A stretch of DNA of 64,000 nucleotides from Gammaproteobacteria bacterium (GTDB lineage: Bacteria > Pseudomonadota > Gammaproteobacteria > Ga0077536): the NCBI GenBank assembly GCA_020849475.1, contig JADLGE010000005.1, forward strand, positions 60,969-124,968, given 5' to 3'. Made by a program: the position numbers and the translations under genes. The number at the start of each line of letters is the position of its first letter. Positions within the stretch are counted from its first letter, which is position 1. Shown here in pieces: positions 26,078 through 36,234 of this stretch. Below the pieces are notes generated by a model that did no database searches, was not told the origin of the DNA, and saw nothing but the letters and a program-made list of their open reading frames with translations.

Positions 26078-27292
26078 TCAGATCACGCCCGCCGCGCGCA
26101 GCCGCGCGAGATCCTCGGCATTCAATCCCAGCTCGCCATAGATACGCGCATTGTCCTGGCCCAAGGTCGGCGCGGCTTCGCGGATGGCTGTCGGTGTGCG
26201 TGAGAATTTTGCCGCCGGGCCGGTCAGGGGCACGTCGCTGCCATCGGACAGACGCACGGTCTGCAGCATGTCGCGCGCCGCGACATGGGGATGGCGCGAC
26301 GCCTCGGCATAGGTGTTGACGCGGGTCGCGGTCACACCCGCCGCCGCCAGCTGGTCGACCACCTCGTCGGCCGGGTGGCGGCTGCACCACGCCGCCATCA
26401 GCGCGTCGACTTCGTCGCGTCGCTCGATGCGCTCGGCATTGCGCAGTGACGCGAGATCCTCGCGGCCCAACAAGGCGCACAACGCGCGCCAATGGCTGTC
26501 GAGCAGCACACCGCCGTAGATACTGCCGTCACTGCAGGCGTAAACGTTGACCGGCGCCGCCAGCGCGAACTGATTGCCGTAGCGCTTGAGTGGAATGCCG
26601 AGCGCGCCCGCGGTGAGATTGCCGTTGCTTTGAAAAATGAGGCCGTCGAGCAAGGCCACGTCGACATGCTGACCCTCACCGGTGCGTTGACGATGATTGA
26701 GCGCCGCCAGGGCGCCGAGCGCACCGTGCATGCCGGCAAGGTCGTCGCCGAGAAAAGTCGGGGCCTTGGTCGGACCGCCCTGCGGGTCGCCGTTCAAGGA
26801 CGTCCAGCCACTGAAATTCTGCGCGATGGGGTCGTAGGCCGGGCGCTCCGAGTAAGGCCCGAACTGGCCAAAGCCGCTGACCGACACGTAGATGATGTCG
26901 GGCTTGACCGCCGCCACGTCACCATAGCCCACGCCCCAGCTCGCGAGCGTGCCGGGCTTGAAATTCTCGACCACGATGTCGGCGCGCGCGCACAGCTTGA
27001 GAAAGAGGTCGCGGCCTTCCGGCAGGCGCAGGTCCAGCGATACGTTCTGCTTGTTGCGGTTGACGGTCTCGTGGGCGACGGTCAGCTTTGAATCCGGCAG
27101 GTAGGGCGCCAGCGCGCGCGCCACCTCGCCCTGCGGGTGCTCGACCTTGATGACTGTCGCGCCGAAATCGGCCAGCAGACAAGCCGCCATCGGGCCAGCC
27201 CAGGTGGTGGTGGCCTCGACCACCGTGATGCCGTGCAGCGGCCCGCGCACATCATCACGGGCGTTGGCGTAAAACGCGGATCTGTCCATCAT
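26078..27292 (-). CDS. Class III (CaiB/BaiF-type) CoA-transferase
   Basis: A 404-residue family III CoA-transferase that moves CoA between organic acids. It begins with the standard DVRGPLHGITVVEATTTWAGP region and ADFGATVIKVEHPQGE. NRNKQNVSLDLRLPEGRDL and VSGFGQFGPY are also conserved, and FLGDDLAGMHGALGAL carries the expected catalytic aspartate. ATG 27292 and ATG 27289 are adjacent; AGGGGAGC upstream serves either. It is monocistronic on the minus strand, convergent with the FHA gene and divergent from motA. It could activate a carboxylic acid for beta-oxidation; the substrate is unknown. Confidence 0.9.
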   Translation of the reverse strand: MMDRSAFYANARDDVRGPLHGITVVEATTTWAGPMAACLLADFGATVIKVEHPQGEVARALAPYLPDSKLTVAHETVNRNKQNVSLDLRLPEGRDLFLKLCARADIVVENFKPGTLASWGVGYGDVAAVKPDIIYVSVSGFGQFGPYSERPAYDPIAQNFSGWTSLNGDPQGGPTKAPTFLGDDLAGMHGALGALAALNHRQRTGEGQHVDVALLDGLIFQSNGNLTAGALGIPLKRYGNQFALAAPVNVYACSDGSIYGGVLLDSHWRALCALLGREDLASLRNAERIERRDEVDALMAAWCSRHPADEVVDQLAAAGVTATRVNTYAEASRHPHVAARDMLQTVRLSDGSDVPLTGPAAKFSRTPTAIREAAPTLGQDNARIYGELGLNAEDLARLRAAGVI

Positions 27293-27437
27293 GCTCCCCT
27301 GGCGGTCGGTGTCGGTGTATCGCTGGCCTGCCCGTGATTGTACTGATCCCGAACCGCGCTGCGCGCCTCAAGCCGCGCCCGTCGCATGCCGCTAAGACCT
27401 TCCGGATTGTTCCGTTCTACCGGTCGAAATCGCGCTC

Positions 27438-28292
27438 ATGTCACTGATCATCGGCATCGTCCTCGTCCTCGGCTGCGTGGCCGGAGGTTTCGTGTTGTCC
27501 CACGGCGAACTCGCGGCGCTGTGGCAGCCCTATGAATTGCTGGTCATCGGCGGCGCCGCCCTGGGCGCCTTCGTGATCTCCAATCCGGGCAAGGTGGTGA
27601 AGCAGACGTTTGGCTCCATCCCCAAGCTGCTCAAGGGCTCGAAGTACAAGAAAGAGTTCTACATGGACACCCTCGCGCTGCTCTACGACCTGCTGGTCAA
27701 GGCGCGCAAGCAAGGCATGATGGCGCTGGAAGGCGACGTCGATAAGCCAGAGTCCTCGGAAATCTTCGGCAAGTACCCGACCCTGCTGGGCGATCATCAC
27801 CTCATCGAATTCATCACCGACTACCTGCGCCTGCTGGCGGCGGGCAGCATCACCAGCCCCTATGAGCTCGACGCCCTCATCGACGTCGAACTCGAAACCC
27901 ATCACGCGGAAGGGCACAAGCCGTCCGCCGCCCTGACCCGCGTGTCTGACGGCCTGCCGGGCTTCGGTATCGTCGCGGCGGTGCTCGGTATCGTCATCAC
28001 CATGGGCGCCATCGGCGGTCCGCCGGCGGAGCTCGGTCACCACGTATCGGCGGCGCTGGTCGGCACCTTCTTGGGCATTCTGCTCGCCTACGGCTTCGTT
28101 GGTCCGATGGCCACCGCGCTCGAACACCAGGCGGCGGACGAAGCGGCGCTGTTCCTCGCCATCAAGAACACGCTGGTCGCCTCGGCCCAGGGCTATGCGC
28201 CGCAGATCGCCGTCGAGTTCGGACGCAAGGCCATCGGCGGCGTTGATCGGCCGTCTTTCATGGAGCTCGAAAACCGCGTGAAGGGCAAGTAA
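27438..28292 (+). CDS. motA: Flagellar motor stator protein MotA
   Basis: A 284-residue MotA, the usual length. Four transmembrane segments are visible (about 2-22, 33-52, 172-194, 205-225) with a large cytoplasmic loop between helices 2 and 3. The conserved proline region PGFGIVAAVLGIVITMGAIGGPP and the channel-side GTFLGILLAYGFVGP are intact. MotA with MotB forms the ion-driven stator around the flagellar rotor. It is followed after 16 nt by motB in a two-gene operon. No other flagellar gene is in the window. Confidence 0.95.
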   Translation: MSLIIGIVLVLGCVAGGFVLSHGELAALWQPYELLVIGGAALGAFVISNPGKVVKQTFGSIPKLLKGSKYKKEFYMDTLALLYDLLVKARKQGMMALEGDVDKPESSEIFGKYPTLLGDHHLIEFITDYLRLLAAGSITSPYELDALIDVELETHHAEGHKPSAALTRVSDGLPGFGIVAAVLGIVITMGAIGGPPAELGHHVSAALVGTFLGILLAYGFVGPMATALEHQAADEAALFLAIKNTLVASAQGYAPQIAVEFGRKAIGGVDRPSFMELENRVKGK

Positions 28293-28308
28293 GGGCGGAG
28301 CGCAGGAC

Positions 28309-29514
28309 ATGGCAGCGAACCAGGGCGCCGCCCCGATCATCATCAAGAAGATCAAGAAGGGCGGCCACGGACATCACGGCGGCGCCTGGAAAGTCGCGTT
28401 CGCCGACTTCGTGACCGCCATGATGGCGTTCTTCATGCTGATGTGGCTGATGTCCTCGACCACGGTCGAAGAGCGCGCCGCGATTTCGTCCTATTTCAAC
28501 GATCCCCTCGCGACTACCGGCTATTCCGGCAATGGCGCCGGCAACCCGGCCTTGAACGGCGGCGAAGGCATCCTGTCCGGGCGCGGCGAGAATCCCTTCA
28601 CCTCGCAGTCGACCAACAAGGACAACACCACCACCAACGGCCCGGCCGAGGAAGAAGACGCCGACAAGCTCGACAAGGCGCGCATGATCAAAATGATGGA
28701 CGAGCTGAAAGCGGTGGTCGACGCTGGCAAGGGTTTGAAGGACTACGCCGACCAGGTGCTGTTCGACATCACGCCCGAAGGTCTGCGCATTCAGATCGTC
28801 GACAAGGAAAATCGCGCGATGTTCGACCAGGGCAGCGCGCACCTGAAGAGCTACACCGCCGACATCCTGCACGAAATCGTCAAGGTCATCAGTGAAGCGC
28901 CCAACCGCGTTTCGATCTCGGGACACACCGATGCCACGCCCTATGCCTACGACGGCGACTACGGCAACTGGGAGTTGTCCGCCGACCGCGCCAATGCCGC
29001 AAGACGCGAGCTTTTGAACGGCGGCCTGCCGGAAGATAAAGTCGGCCGTGTGGTCGGGCTGGGTTCGTCGGATCTGCTTGACCCGAGTCAGCCACAGGCG
29101 CCCATCAATCGCCGCATCAGCATCGTGGTATTGCGTGGCGATTTCGGCAAAGCGGTGAGCATGGACGGCGCCGAAAGCGACGGCAGTGCGAACGGCGATG
29201 CGGCCGCCGCGAGCGGCGACGCCGCGGCGCCGGCGGTGGAAGCACCGCAAGAAGCCGGCGACGCCGCGCCAGCGGACGCCAAGGCCGCCGCACCTGCGGC
29301 CGAGACCGCGCCCGCAGCGCCGGCGGCGACCGCCGAGCCTGCCAGGAAATCGACCGGCGTCGCGCCGTCTGTCGGCGCCGCCGCTGCCGACGCAGTGGCT
29401 GCCGCCGCCGCCCTCTCCGCCCCGGCGGCGAAAGCGACGGCGGCCAAGGCCGCGCCCGTCAAAGTAGCCGCCGCCAAAGTCGCGCCGCCGGCGAAAGCCA
29501 AACCCAGGCAGTAG
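28309..29514 (+). CDS. motB: Flagellar motor protein MotB with long Ala/Pro/Lys-rich tail
   Basis: A 401-residue MotB. The N-terminus has the His/Lys-rich cytoplasmic segment and one transmembrane helix containing the ion-binding Asp33 in AWKVAFADFVTAMMAFF. The OmpA-like peptidoglycan-binding domain (about 160-280) includes ISGHTDATPY and SADRANAARREL. E. coli MotB has 308 residues; here residues 285-401 are an extra 117-residue low-complexity tail, acidic and Ala-rich first, then Lys/Ala/Pro-rich at the end (AAKATAAKAAPVK). The tail would be periplasmic. It is co-transcribed with motA. Confidence 0.93.
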   Translation: MAANQGAAPIIIKKIKKGGHGHHGGAWKVAFADFVTAMMAFFMLMWLMSSTTVEERAAISSYFNDPLATTGYSGNGAGNPALNGGEGILSGRGENPFTSQSTNKDNTTTNGPAEEEDADKLDKARMIKMMDELKAVVDAGKGLKDYADQVLFDITPEGLRIQIVDKENRAMFDQGSAHLKSYTADILHEIVKVISEAPNRVSISGHTDATPYAYDGDYGNWELSADRANAARRELLNGGLPEDKVGRVVGLGSSDLLDPSQPQAPINRRISIVVLRGDFGKAVSMDGAESDGSANGDAAAASGDAAAPAVEAPQEAGDAAPADAKAAAPAAETAPAAPAATAEPARKSTGVAPSVGAAAADAVAAAAALSAPAAKATAAKAAPVKVAAAKVAPPAKAKPRQ

Positions 29515-29557
29515 AAGACCGCGTCAGTCGCCGTCGCGCGTCACGCGCGTTCGCCCC

Positions 29558-31375
29558 TCACGGCGTGAACGGGAACAGCCACGGTGTCAGCAGCACGGTG
29601 GTCGCCGCGACTACCAGATTGAGCGGTATGCCGAAGCGCAGAAAATCCACGAAGCGATAACCGCCTGGTCCGAACACCATCATGTGGGTTTGATAGCCCA
29701 GGGGTGTGGCGAAGCCGCAGGACGCGGCGATGGTCATGGCCACCACGAACGGCAGGTGCGATACATGCAGCGCCTGCGCCGAGGCAATCGCGATGGGGAA
29801 CATCAAGACCGCGGCCGTGTTGTTGCTGAGCAGTTCGGTGGCGAGCATGGTGGCGATATAAACCGTCGCCAGCGCCAGCCACGGCGAGGCCGCGCTGAAA
29901 CCGGCAACCACCTCGGCCGCCGCCGCCGCCAGCCCGGTGTTGGTCAGCGCGGTGCCGATGCCGATGGTCGCGGCGATCACAATCAGCACCGGCCAGTCGA
30001 TGGTGCGGCGCGCCGACTCGGCCTTGCAGCAGCCCGAAATCAACATCGCGAACGACGCCACCAGGCCCGCGTGCAGCATGCTGTAGCCGCGCGCGACGAA
30101 CCACGGATGTTGTTCGAACAAGGTGGCGGCCGCCACCATCGCCACCAGGATGGCGAGCGCCAGCGGCGCTTTTTCACGCGTCAGCGGCGTCGAGTCCTCG
30201 ATGCCGCTGACGAGATAGAAATCCCGTGCATTGCGCTGCTGCTGCAGGAAGGCCGGACGCGCTTCGAGCAGCAGGGTGTCGCCGGTTTCCAGCACCACGT
30301 CACCGAGCTTCTGGTAAAGACGCTCACCGCCGCGCGCCACGCCGATCACGACCGCGTTGTACTGCGTGCGGAAGCGCCCTTCGCGAATGCTCTTGCCGAG
30401 CAGCGGTGACTGGTGCGAGACCACCGCTTCAATCAGCATGCGATCGGTGCGCGAGCCATCGAGCTTGAACAATTGATCGGTGGCCGGCGCGAGGCCGCGC
30501 ATCTTCTGCAGATCCAGCACCGAATCGACCACCCCGACGAACACCAGGCGATCGTTGGCCAGCAGACGAAAATTGGAACCGACGGCCGCCATCACCTGGC
30601 CATCGCGATCGACTTCGGCGAGATAAGTGCCGGGCAGATGACGCAGTCCCGCTTCCTCGATACTGCGGCCGGCAATGGGGCCATCGGCCATCACCAGCAT
30701 TTCGACGGTGTAAGCGCGCGGGTCGCTGGCGTCGCGCAAGGGTGAGCCGCGCAGCGGCAGCAGCCAGCGCGTGGTGAGCACGATGTAGGCGAGGCCTGCC
30801 ACCGCGCAGGCCAGGCCTATCGGCGTCAGCGTGAAGAACGACAGGCCACTGTCGACCGTGCCCTTGGCGACCGCGTCACGCATGAGGCCGGCGACGATGA
30901 CATTGGTGCTGGTGCCAATCAATGTGCACAGACCGCCCAGGATCGCCGCGTAGCTCAAGGGCAGCAGCAATTGCGAGAGCGGGATCTGCAGGCGCCGCCC
31001 CCAGTCCGAGACCGCCGGCAGCATGGCCGCGACCAGCGGCGTGTTATTCATGAACGCCGAAATCGCCGCGACCGGCAGCATCATGCGCAATTGCGCGGCC
31101 GCCACGCTGCGCGGTTTGCCGAACCATTCCTGCGCCAGCGCCGACATCGCGCCGGTGTCGCGCAGCCCCGCCACCACCACGTACAAAATGCCGACCGTCA
31201 TCACGCCTTCGTTGGCAAAGCCGGCCAAGGCTTCACGCGGTGTCAGCACGCCGCCGACCAGCAAGGCGGTGAGGCCGGCCAGCATCACGAGATCGGTGGC
31301 GAGTTGGGTCAAGGCCAGCGAACCGAAGATGGCGATGATGACCGCCAGGGTCAGCCACGCGTGCGCGCTCAACAT
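29558..31375 (-). CDS. SLC13/DASS-type permease with central RCK_C (TrkA-C) domains
   Basis: A 605-residue membrane transporter of the SLC13-like family found in bacteria: an N-terminal block of helices (about 5-200), two cytoplasmic TrkA-C/RCK_C-like regulatory domains (about 215-390), and a C-terminal block. The signature NNTPLVAAMLPAVSDW and the matching C-terminal ELLSNNTAAVLMFPIA are the two inverted-repeat substrate loops. The substrate could be a dicarboxylate, sulfate or other anion. ATG 31375 is chosen because the helices begin there; an in-frame extension to 31537 is not membrane-like. It is divergent from the antiporter gene. Confidence 0.87.
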   Translation of the reverse strand: MLSAHAWLTLAVIIAIFGSLALTQLATDLVMLAGLTALLVGGVLTPREALAGFANEGVMTVGILYVVVAGLRDTGAMSALAQEWFGKPRSVAAAQLRMMLPVAAISAFMNNTPLVAAMLPAVSDWGRRLQIPLSQLLLPLSYAAILGGLCTLIGTSTNVIVAGLMRDAVAKGTVDSGLSFFTLTPIGLACAVAGLAYIVLTTRWLLPLRGSPLRDASDPRAYTVEMLVMADGPIAGRSIEEAGLRHLPGTYLAEVDRDGQVMAAVGSNFRLLANDRLVFVGVVDSVLDLQKMRGLAPATDQLFKLDGSRTDRMLIEAVVSHQSPLLGKSIREGRFRTQYNAVVIGVARGGERLYQKLGDVVLETGDTLLLEARPAFLQQQRNARDFYLVSGIEDSTPLTREKAPLALAILVAMVAAATLFEQHPWFVARGYSMLHAGLVASFAMLISGCCKAESARRTIDWPVLIVIAATIGIGTALTNTGLAAAAAEVVAGFSAASPWLALATVYIATMLATELLSNNTAAVLMFPIAIASAQALHVSHLPFVVAMTIAASCGFATPLGYQTHMMVFGPGGYRFVDFLRFGIPLNLVVAATTVLLTPWLFPFTP

Positions 31376-31647
31376 GGCGAGGTGTGTGCGGGCGGGGTCA
31401 TCGAAGCGCGCCTCCGGTGCTTTGCGGTGGGCGGGGTTGATCGAGGCGCGGAGCCTACACTGAAGGCCGATAGCCGGCAATTCACCGCCGTCGGCGCGCG
31501 CCGTGACGATGGGCCTTGCCGCCCGCCCGTAAAACACTAAGATGCCCGCATCGCGCGCCAGCGGGCTGCGCGGCCGGTGCGTCTGCGCATACCTTCAAAC
31601 CATCCGGCGTCGACTCCGGCGGCGCCGCTCCGCCGTGGAATCGACGC

Positions 31648-32652
31648 ATGCCTGTGTGGCTGGAAATCATCGCGATGCTGTTGCTGATCCTGGCAGCGGC
31701 GGAAATCTTCACCAATGCCCTCGAACATCTCGGCGAGCAACTCGGCATTTCGGAAGGCGTGACCGGTTCGATCTTCGCGGCGGTCGGCACCGCCATGCCG
31801 GAAAGCATCGTGCCCCTGGTGGCGGTGCTGGCGGGCGGCGAAGATAAGACGGTCAACATGGAGGTCGGCGTTGGCGCGATCCTCGGGGCGCCACTCATGC
31901 TGTCGACCTTGAGCCTGGCCTTGATGGCCTTGTCGGTGCTGTCGCGGCGCGGCTGGTCGGGCGCACTGCGGCCGGAACGGGTCGGTCTCAAGCGCGATGT
32001 GTGGTTCTTCCTGCTGGCTTTCACGCTAGCCAGCGCCAGCCTCTATCTGCCGGCCGACGCAGCGCTGTGGCGGGTCGGCGCATCGATACTGCTGGTCGGC
32101 ATCTATTTCATCTATGTCTTGCTGACGCTGCGCGCCTCGGCGCAACTGGTGGAGGACGGACACGGCACCGTCGCCCATTCGGAGCTTTTTCTCAATCGCA
32201 TCGGCCTTCCGGATCACATCGCGGTTGCGGCGCTGCAGGCCCTGTCGGGCCTCGCGCTGCTGGTGTTCGGCGCCAAGGGTTTCGTGCATGGCATCCAACA
32301 CGCGTCGACCCTGCTCGGCGTGTCGCCGCTGATGCTGTCGCTGCTGCTGGTGCCGGTGGCGACCGAGTTGCCGGAAAAGGTCAACAGCATTCTGTGGATT
32401 CGGCGCGGCAAGGACACCCTCGCCTTCGGCAACATCACCGGCGCGATGGTGTTTCAAGGCAGCCTGCTGCCGGCCCTCGGTCTCACCATCACGCCGTGGG
32501 TGCCCAACACCGAGATCCTCGGCGGCGTGGTGACCACCCTGGTCGCTGGTGTGTGGCTGGTGATCCACGCCCATCGCGGCACCATTCGTGTGTGGCATGT
32601 GGCCGCCAGCGCGCTGCTCTACATCGGCTACCTGTTGATGATGCTGCATTGA
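31648..32652 (+). CDS. Ca2+/cation antiporter family membrane protein
   Basis: A 334-residue, roughly ten-helix protein of the Ca2+:cation antiporter superfamily. Two inverted alpha-repeats are visible: GTAMPESIVPLVAVLAG near residue 50 and PVATELPEKVNSILW near 245, each with the acidic residue that binds the ion. It exchanges Ca2+ (or another cation) for Na+ or H+ across the inner membrane. The in-frame region upstream of ATG 31648 is not membrane-like, so that ATG is chosen. It is monocistronic between a divergent SLC13-type gene and an amino acid permease. Confidence 0.85.
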   Translation: MPVWLEIIAMLLLILAAAEIFTNALEHLGEQLGISEGVTGSIFAAVGTAMPESIVPLVAVLAGGEDKTVNMEVGVGAILGAPLMLSTLSLALMALSVLSRRGWSGALRPERVGLKRDVWFFLLAFTLASASLYLPADAALWRVGASILLVGIYFIYVLLTLRASAQLVEDGHGTVAHSELFLNRIGLPDHIAVAALQALSGLALLVFGAKGFVHGIQHASTLLGVSPLMLSLLLVPVATELPEKVNSILWIRRGKDTLAFGNITGAMVFQGSLLPALGLTITPWVPNTEILGGVVTTLVAGVWLVIHAHRGTIRVWHVAASALLYIGYLLMMLH

Positions 32653-32773
32653 GCGCGCCCGAACGGCGCTCCTGCGCGCATTGCCCTTGCGACTTTTTAT
32701 TTTGCCGATAGGCTGACAGGGTCTTATTGATATCCGTGCGGCCAGGCCGCGCCCGTAACGAAAGGGAGCCTCG

Positions 32774-34327
32774 ATGATCTTCGGCCGCGTGAAATCCCTC
32801 GACGCCATTCTTGCCACGGCGGAAAAAAAATCCCTGCACCGTTCCCTGGGCGCCTTTCAATTGACCATGCTCGGCATCGGTGCGGTGATCGGCACGGGTA
32901 TCTTCGTATTGACCGCCGAGGCCGCGCAGAAGGCCGGCCCCGGCATGATGGCGAGCTTCGTCATCGCCGGCGTGGTGTGCGCGGTGGCGGCGCTGTGCTA
33001 TGCCGAAATGGCCGCCATGGTGCCGGTGTCGGGCTCGGCCTACACCTACAGCTACGCGGTGATGGGCGAACTCATCGCGTGGATGGTGGGCTGGGCGCTG
33101 ATCCTCGAATACGCGGTCGCCGCCGGCGCGGTCTCGGTCGGCTGGTCAGGCTACGTGGTGGGCCTGGTCGAAAACGCCTTTCATGTGAACATCCCCGATG
33201 CGCTGGTGCGCGGCCCCTACGATGGCGGCATGATCAATCTGCCGGCGATGGGCGTCGCCGCGCTCGTCACCTGGCTGCTGGTGATCGGCACGCGTGAAAG
33301 CGCGGCGGTCAACGCGGTGCTGGTGGGCGTCAAGGTCACGGCGCTCGCGGTGTTCATCGCGCTGGCCGTGCCGGTCATCCACATGGACCACTTCACGCCG
33401 TTCGCGCCGCTTGGTTTTGGCGGTATTTCGGCCGCCGCCGCTTCAATCTTCTTCGCCTATGTCGGCTTCGACGCGGTCTCGACCGCTGCCGAGGAAACCG
33501 AGAACCCACAGCGCAACATGCCCATCGGCCTCATCGGCTCGCTGGCCATCTGCACGGTGTTTTATCTGTTGGTGGCGATGGGCGTGATAGGCAGCGTCGG
33601 CGCGCAGCCGGTGGCCGGCCCCACGGGCGAAGTGCTGTCACCCGGCAGCCTCGAACTGGCGCGCCAGTGCGCGGCTCTCAGTGACAACGCGGTGGTGTGT
33701 TCCAAGGAAGCGCTGGCCTGGACGCTGCGCAGCATCGGTTGGCCACAGATAGGCAATCTCATCGGCCTCGCCGCCGGCCTCGCGCTGCCGTCGGTCATTC
33801 TCATGATGATGTTCGGCCAGACCCGCATCTTCTTCGTCATGAGCCGCGACGGTCTGTTGCCGCAGATGTTCTCGAAGATACATCCGCGCTTTCACACGCC
33901 GCATGTCGTCACCGTGCTGACCGGTGTGTTCGTCGCGCTGTTCGCCGGCTTCTTCCCGGTCGGCAAACTCGCCGATGTGTCCAACAGCGGCACGCTGTTC
34001 GCATTCGCCGCGGTCTCCATCGCGGTGCTGGTCTTGCGCCGCACCGATCCCCACCGCCATCGCCCGTTCCGCACGCCGGCCATCAAGTTCACCGCGCCGC
34101 TTGCGATACTCGGCTGCGTGTACCTGTTTTTCTCGCTCGGCTACGACACCCAGATGATGTTCGTAGTGTGGGGCGTGGCAGGCTTGTTCGTGTATTTCTT
34201 CTACAGCCGCAGCCACAGCTTCGCGGGCCGCGGCATCATCGATGTGCATGAAGACGACGCCGACACCCCGCCGCAGCCGGTGCCGCCCCTGCCCGGCGTG
34301 CATACACCGGGGGGCAAGGATGCGTAA
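32774..34327 (+). CDS. APC-superfamily amino acid permease (CAT-like)
   Basis: A 517-residue, twelve-helix transporter related to cationic amino acid transporters such as YfnA/CAT. The unwound first-helix motif GIGAVIGTGIFVLT binds substrate, and FFAYVGFDAVSTAAEETENP is the conserved helix-6 region. A long external loop (about 275-315) contains two cysteines (RQCAALSDNAVVC). AAGGGAG at 32762-32768 supports ATG 32774. The tail is hydrophilic and Pro-rich. It imports an amino acid by proton symport; specificity cannot be stated. A REP-like cluster follows. Confidence 0.9.
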   Translation: MIFGRVKSLDAILATAEKKSLHRSLGAFQLTMLGIGAVIGTGIFVLTAEAAQKAGPGMMASFVIAGVVCAVAALCYAEMAAMVPVSGSAYTYSYAVMGELIAWMVGWALILEYAVAAGAVSVGWSGYVVGLVENAFHVNIPDALVRGPYDGGMINLPAMGVAALVTWLLVIGTRESAAVNAVLVGVKVTALAVFIALAVPVIHMDHFTPFAPLGFGGISAAAASIFFAYVGFDAVSTAAEETENPQRNMPIGLIGSLAICTVFYLLVAMGVIGSVGAQPVAGPTGEVLSPGSLELARQCAALSDNAVVCSKEALAWTLRSIGWPQIGNLIGLAAGLALPSVILMMMFGQTRIFFVMSRDGLLPQMFSKIHPRFHTPHVVTVLTGVFVALFAGFFPVGKLADVSNSGTLFAFAAVSIAVLVLRRTDPHRHRPFRTPAIKFTAPLAILGCVYLFFSLGYDTQMMFVVWGVAGLFVYFFYSRSHSFAGRGIIDVHEDDADTPPQPVPPLPGVHTPGGKDA

Positions 34328-34353
34328 CGGCGCATCGCCAAGCGTGGAGCGCC

Positions 34354-34505
34354 TTTCCGTCTGACCTTCAGACCTGCGCGGGGCGATCAGTGTCAGACTG
34401 AAGTCTGACCCACAATGAGAAAAGCTTCTTCCTGTGGGTCGGACTTCCGTCTGACATTCAAACCGATGCCTTGAGTTCAGTGTCAGACGGGTGTCTGACC
34501 GACAA
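34354..34505. repeat. REP-like cluster of four units, GTCAGAC-stem family
   Basis: Units are: a forward 3' half (34354-34370), a reverse unit (about 34389-34415), a forward unit (34433-34459) and a reverse unit (about 34479-34505). Each complete unit has a GTGG or GTCG foot, a 7-bp stem around a TTCA-like loop, and an ATT end. The cluster lies between the convergent permease and ettA 3' ends. The third unit has a GU-compatible stem change (GTCGGAC against GTCTGAC). Confidence 0.85.
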
Positions 34506-34521
34506 AGCTTTCGGCCTGCAC

Positions 34522-36195
34522 CTACCTTGTCACCGGCTTGAACTTGATGCGATGCGGCTTATCCGCGTCGTCGCCCAGACGACGGCGCCTGTCGGCTTCG
34601 TAGTCCGCGTAGTTGCCCGGGAACCACTCGACATGTGAATCGCCTTCGAAGGCCATGATGTGGGTCGCGATGCGATCCAGGAACCAGCGATCGTGGGAGA
34701 TGACGACCGCGCAGCCGGGGAAACTCAGCAACGCTTCTTCCAGCGCACGCAAAGTCTCGATGTCGAGATCGTTGGTCGGTTCGTCGAGCAGCAGTACGTT
34801 GCCGCCGGACAGCAAGGTCTTGGCCAGATGCACGCGGTTGCGCTCACCGCCCGACAATTGCCCGATGTGTTTCTGCTGATCGCCGCCCTTGAAGTTGAAG
34901 CGGCCGCAGTAGGAACGTGACTGCACTTCGTAGTCTTCGATGCGCAGGATGTCCTGGCCGCCGGAGATCTCCTGCCACACGGTGTTCTTGTCGTTGAGCG
35001 TGTCGCGGCTCTGATCGACGTAGGCGAATTTCACCGTGTCGCCAACGCGGATGCTGCCGGCGTCAGGCTGCTCCTGGCCGGTCATCATCTTGAACAGCGT
35101 CGATTTACCGGCGCCGTTGGCGCCGATGATGCCGACAATGCCGCCCGGCGGCAGGCTGAAGGACAGGCCTTCGAACAGCATGCGCTCACCGAAGGACTTC
35201 TTGAGGTCGGTCGCTTCGATCACCACGTCGCCCAAGCGCGGGCCCGGCGGGATATAGATTTCGTTGGTTTCGTTGCGCGCCTGGAATTCCTTGGACTGCA
35301 GTTCTTCGAAGCGCGCCAGACGCGCACGGCTCTTGGCCTGGCGGCCCTTGGCATTGCTGCGCACCCACTCGAGTTCGGCGGCGATGGTCTTCTTGTGCGC
35401 GGCCTGTTCGCGCTCTTCCTGCTTGAGGCGCGCTTCCTTCTGTTCCAGCCACGAGGAGTAATTGCCTTCCCAGGGAATGCCGTGGCCGCGATCGAGTTCG
35501 AGAATCCAGCCGGCGACGTTGTCGAGGAAGTAGCGATCATGGGTCACCGCCACCACGGTGCCGGCATAGCTTTCGAGATAACGTTCGAGCCACGCCACCG
35601 ACTCGGCGTCGAGATGGTTGGTGGGCTCGTCGAGCAGCAGCATCTCGGGCTCGGACAGCAGCAGGCGGCACAGTGCGACGCGACGGCGCTCACCGCCCGA
35701 GAGCTTGGTGACATCGGCATCCCACGGCGGCAGACGCAGCGCGTCGCCGGCGATTTCGAGCTTGCGCTCGACTTCCCAGCCGCCCACCGCATCAATCTTG
35801 TTCTGCAGTTCGCCCTGCTCTTCGAGCAGCGCGTTCATTTCGTCGTCGCTCATCGGCTCGGCGAACTTCATGCTCACTTCGTTGAAGCGCTCGAGCAGCT
35901 TGATGGTCTCGCCGAGGCCTTCCTCGACATTGCCACGCACGGTCTTGGCCGGATCGAGATTGGGCTCCTGCGGCAGGTAGCCAATCTTCAAACCCTTGAG
36001 CGGCGTTGCTTCCCCTTCGATGTCCTTGTCGACACCGGCCATGATGCGCAGCAGGGTCGACTTGCCTGAACCATTCAGGCCGAGCACGCCGATTTTGGCG
36101 CCGGGAAAAAACGAGAGGGAGATGTCGCGCAGGATGTGGCGCTTGGGCGGCACGACCTTGCCGACCCGATGCATCTGGAATACGTATTGAGCCAT
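34522..36195 (-). CDS. ettA: Energy-dependent translational throttle protein EttA (ABC-F)
   Basis: A 557-residue ABC-F protein, matching EttA length (about 555). Domain 1 has Walker [10 protein letters not shown], signature LSGGERRR and DEPTNHLD; the arm and linker region is [17 protein letters not shown]; domain 2 has [17 protein letters not shown] and DEPTNDLD. No transmembrane segment is present. EttA binds the ribosomal E site and gates the first elongation step according to ADP/ATP level. ATG 36195 (MAQYVF) is the usual EttA start; an upstream in-frame extension runs into a REP-like repeat and is rejected. Confidence 0.95.
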   Translation of the reverse strand: MAQYVFQMHRVGKVVPPKRHILRDISLSFFPGAKIGVLGLNGSGKSTLLRIMAGVDKDIEGEATPLKGLKIGYLPQEPNLDPAKTVRGNVEEGLGETIKLLERFNEVSMKFAEPMSDDEMNALLEEQGELQNKIDAVGGWEVERKLEIAGDALRLPPWDADVTKLSGGERRRVALCRLLLSEPEMLLLDEPTNHLDAESVAWLERYLESYAGTVVAVTHDRYFLDNVAGWILELDRGHGIPWEGNYSSWLEQKEARLKQEEREQAAHKKTIAAELEWVRSNAKGRQAKSRARLARFEELQSKEFQARNETNEIYIPPGPRLGDVVIEATDLKKSFGERMLFEGLSFSLPPGGIVGIIGANGAGKSTLFKMMTGQEQPDAGSIRVGDTVKFAYVDQSRDTLNDKNTVWQEISGGQDILRIEDYEVQSRSYCGRFNFKGGDQQKHIGQLSGGERNRVHLAKTLLSGGNVLLLDEPTNDLDIETLRALEEALLSFPGCAVVISHDRWFLDRIATHIMAFEGDSHVEWFPGNYADYEADRRRRLGDDADKPHRIKFKPVTR

Positions 36196-36234
36196 GGGCG
36201 TGTGGGTGTCCTGTGAGAGTTGGGAGCGAAAGGC

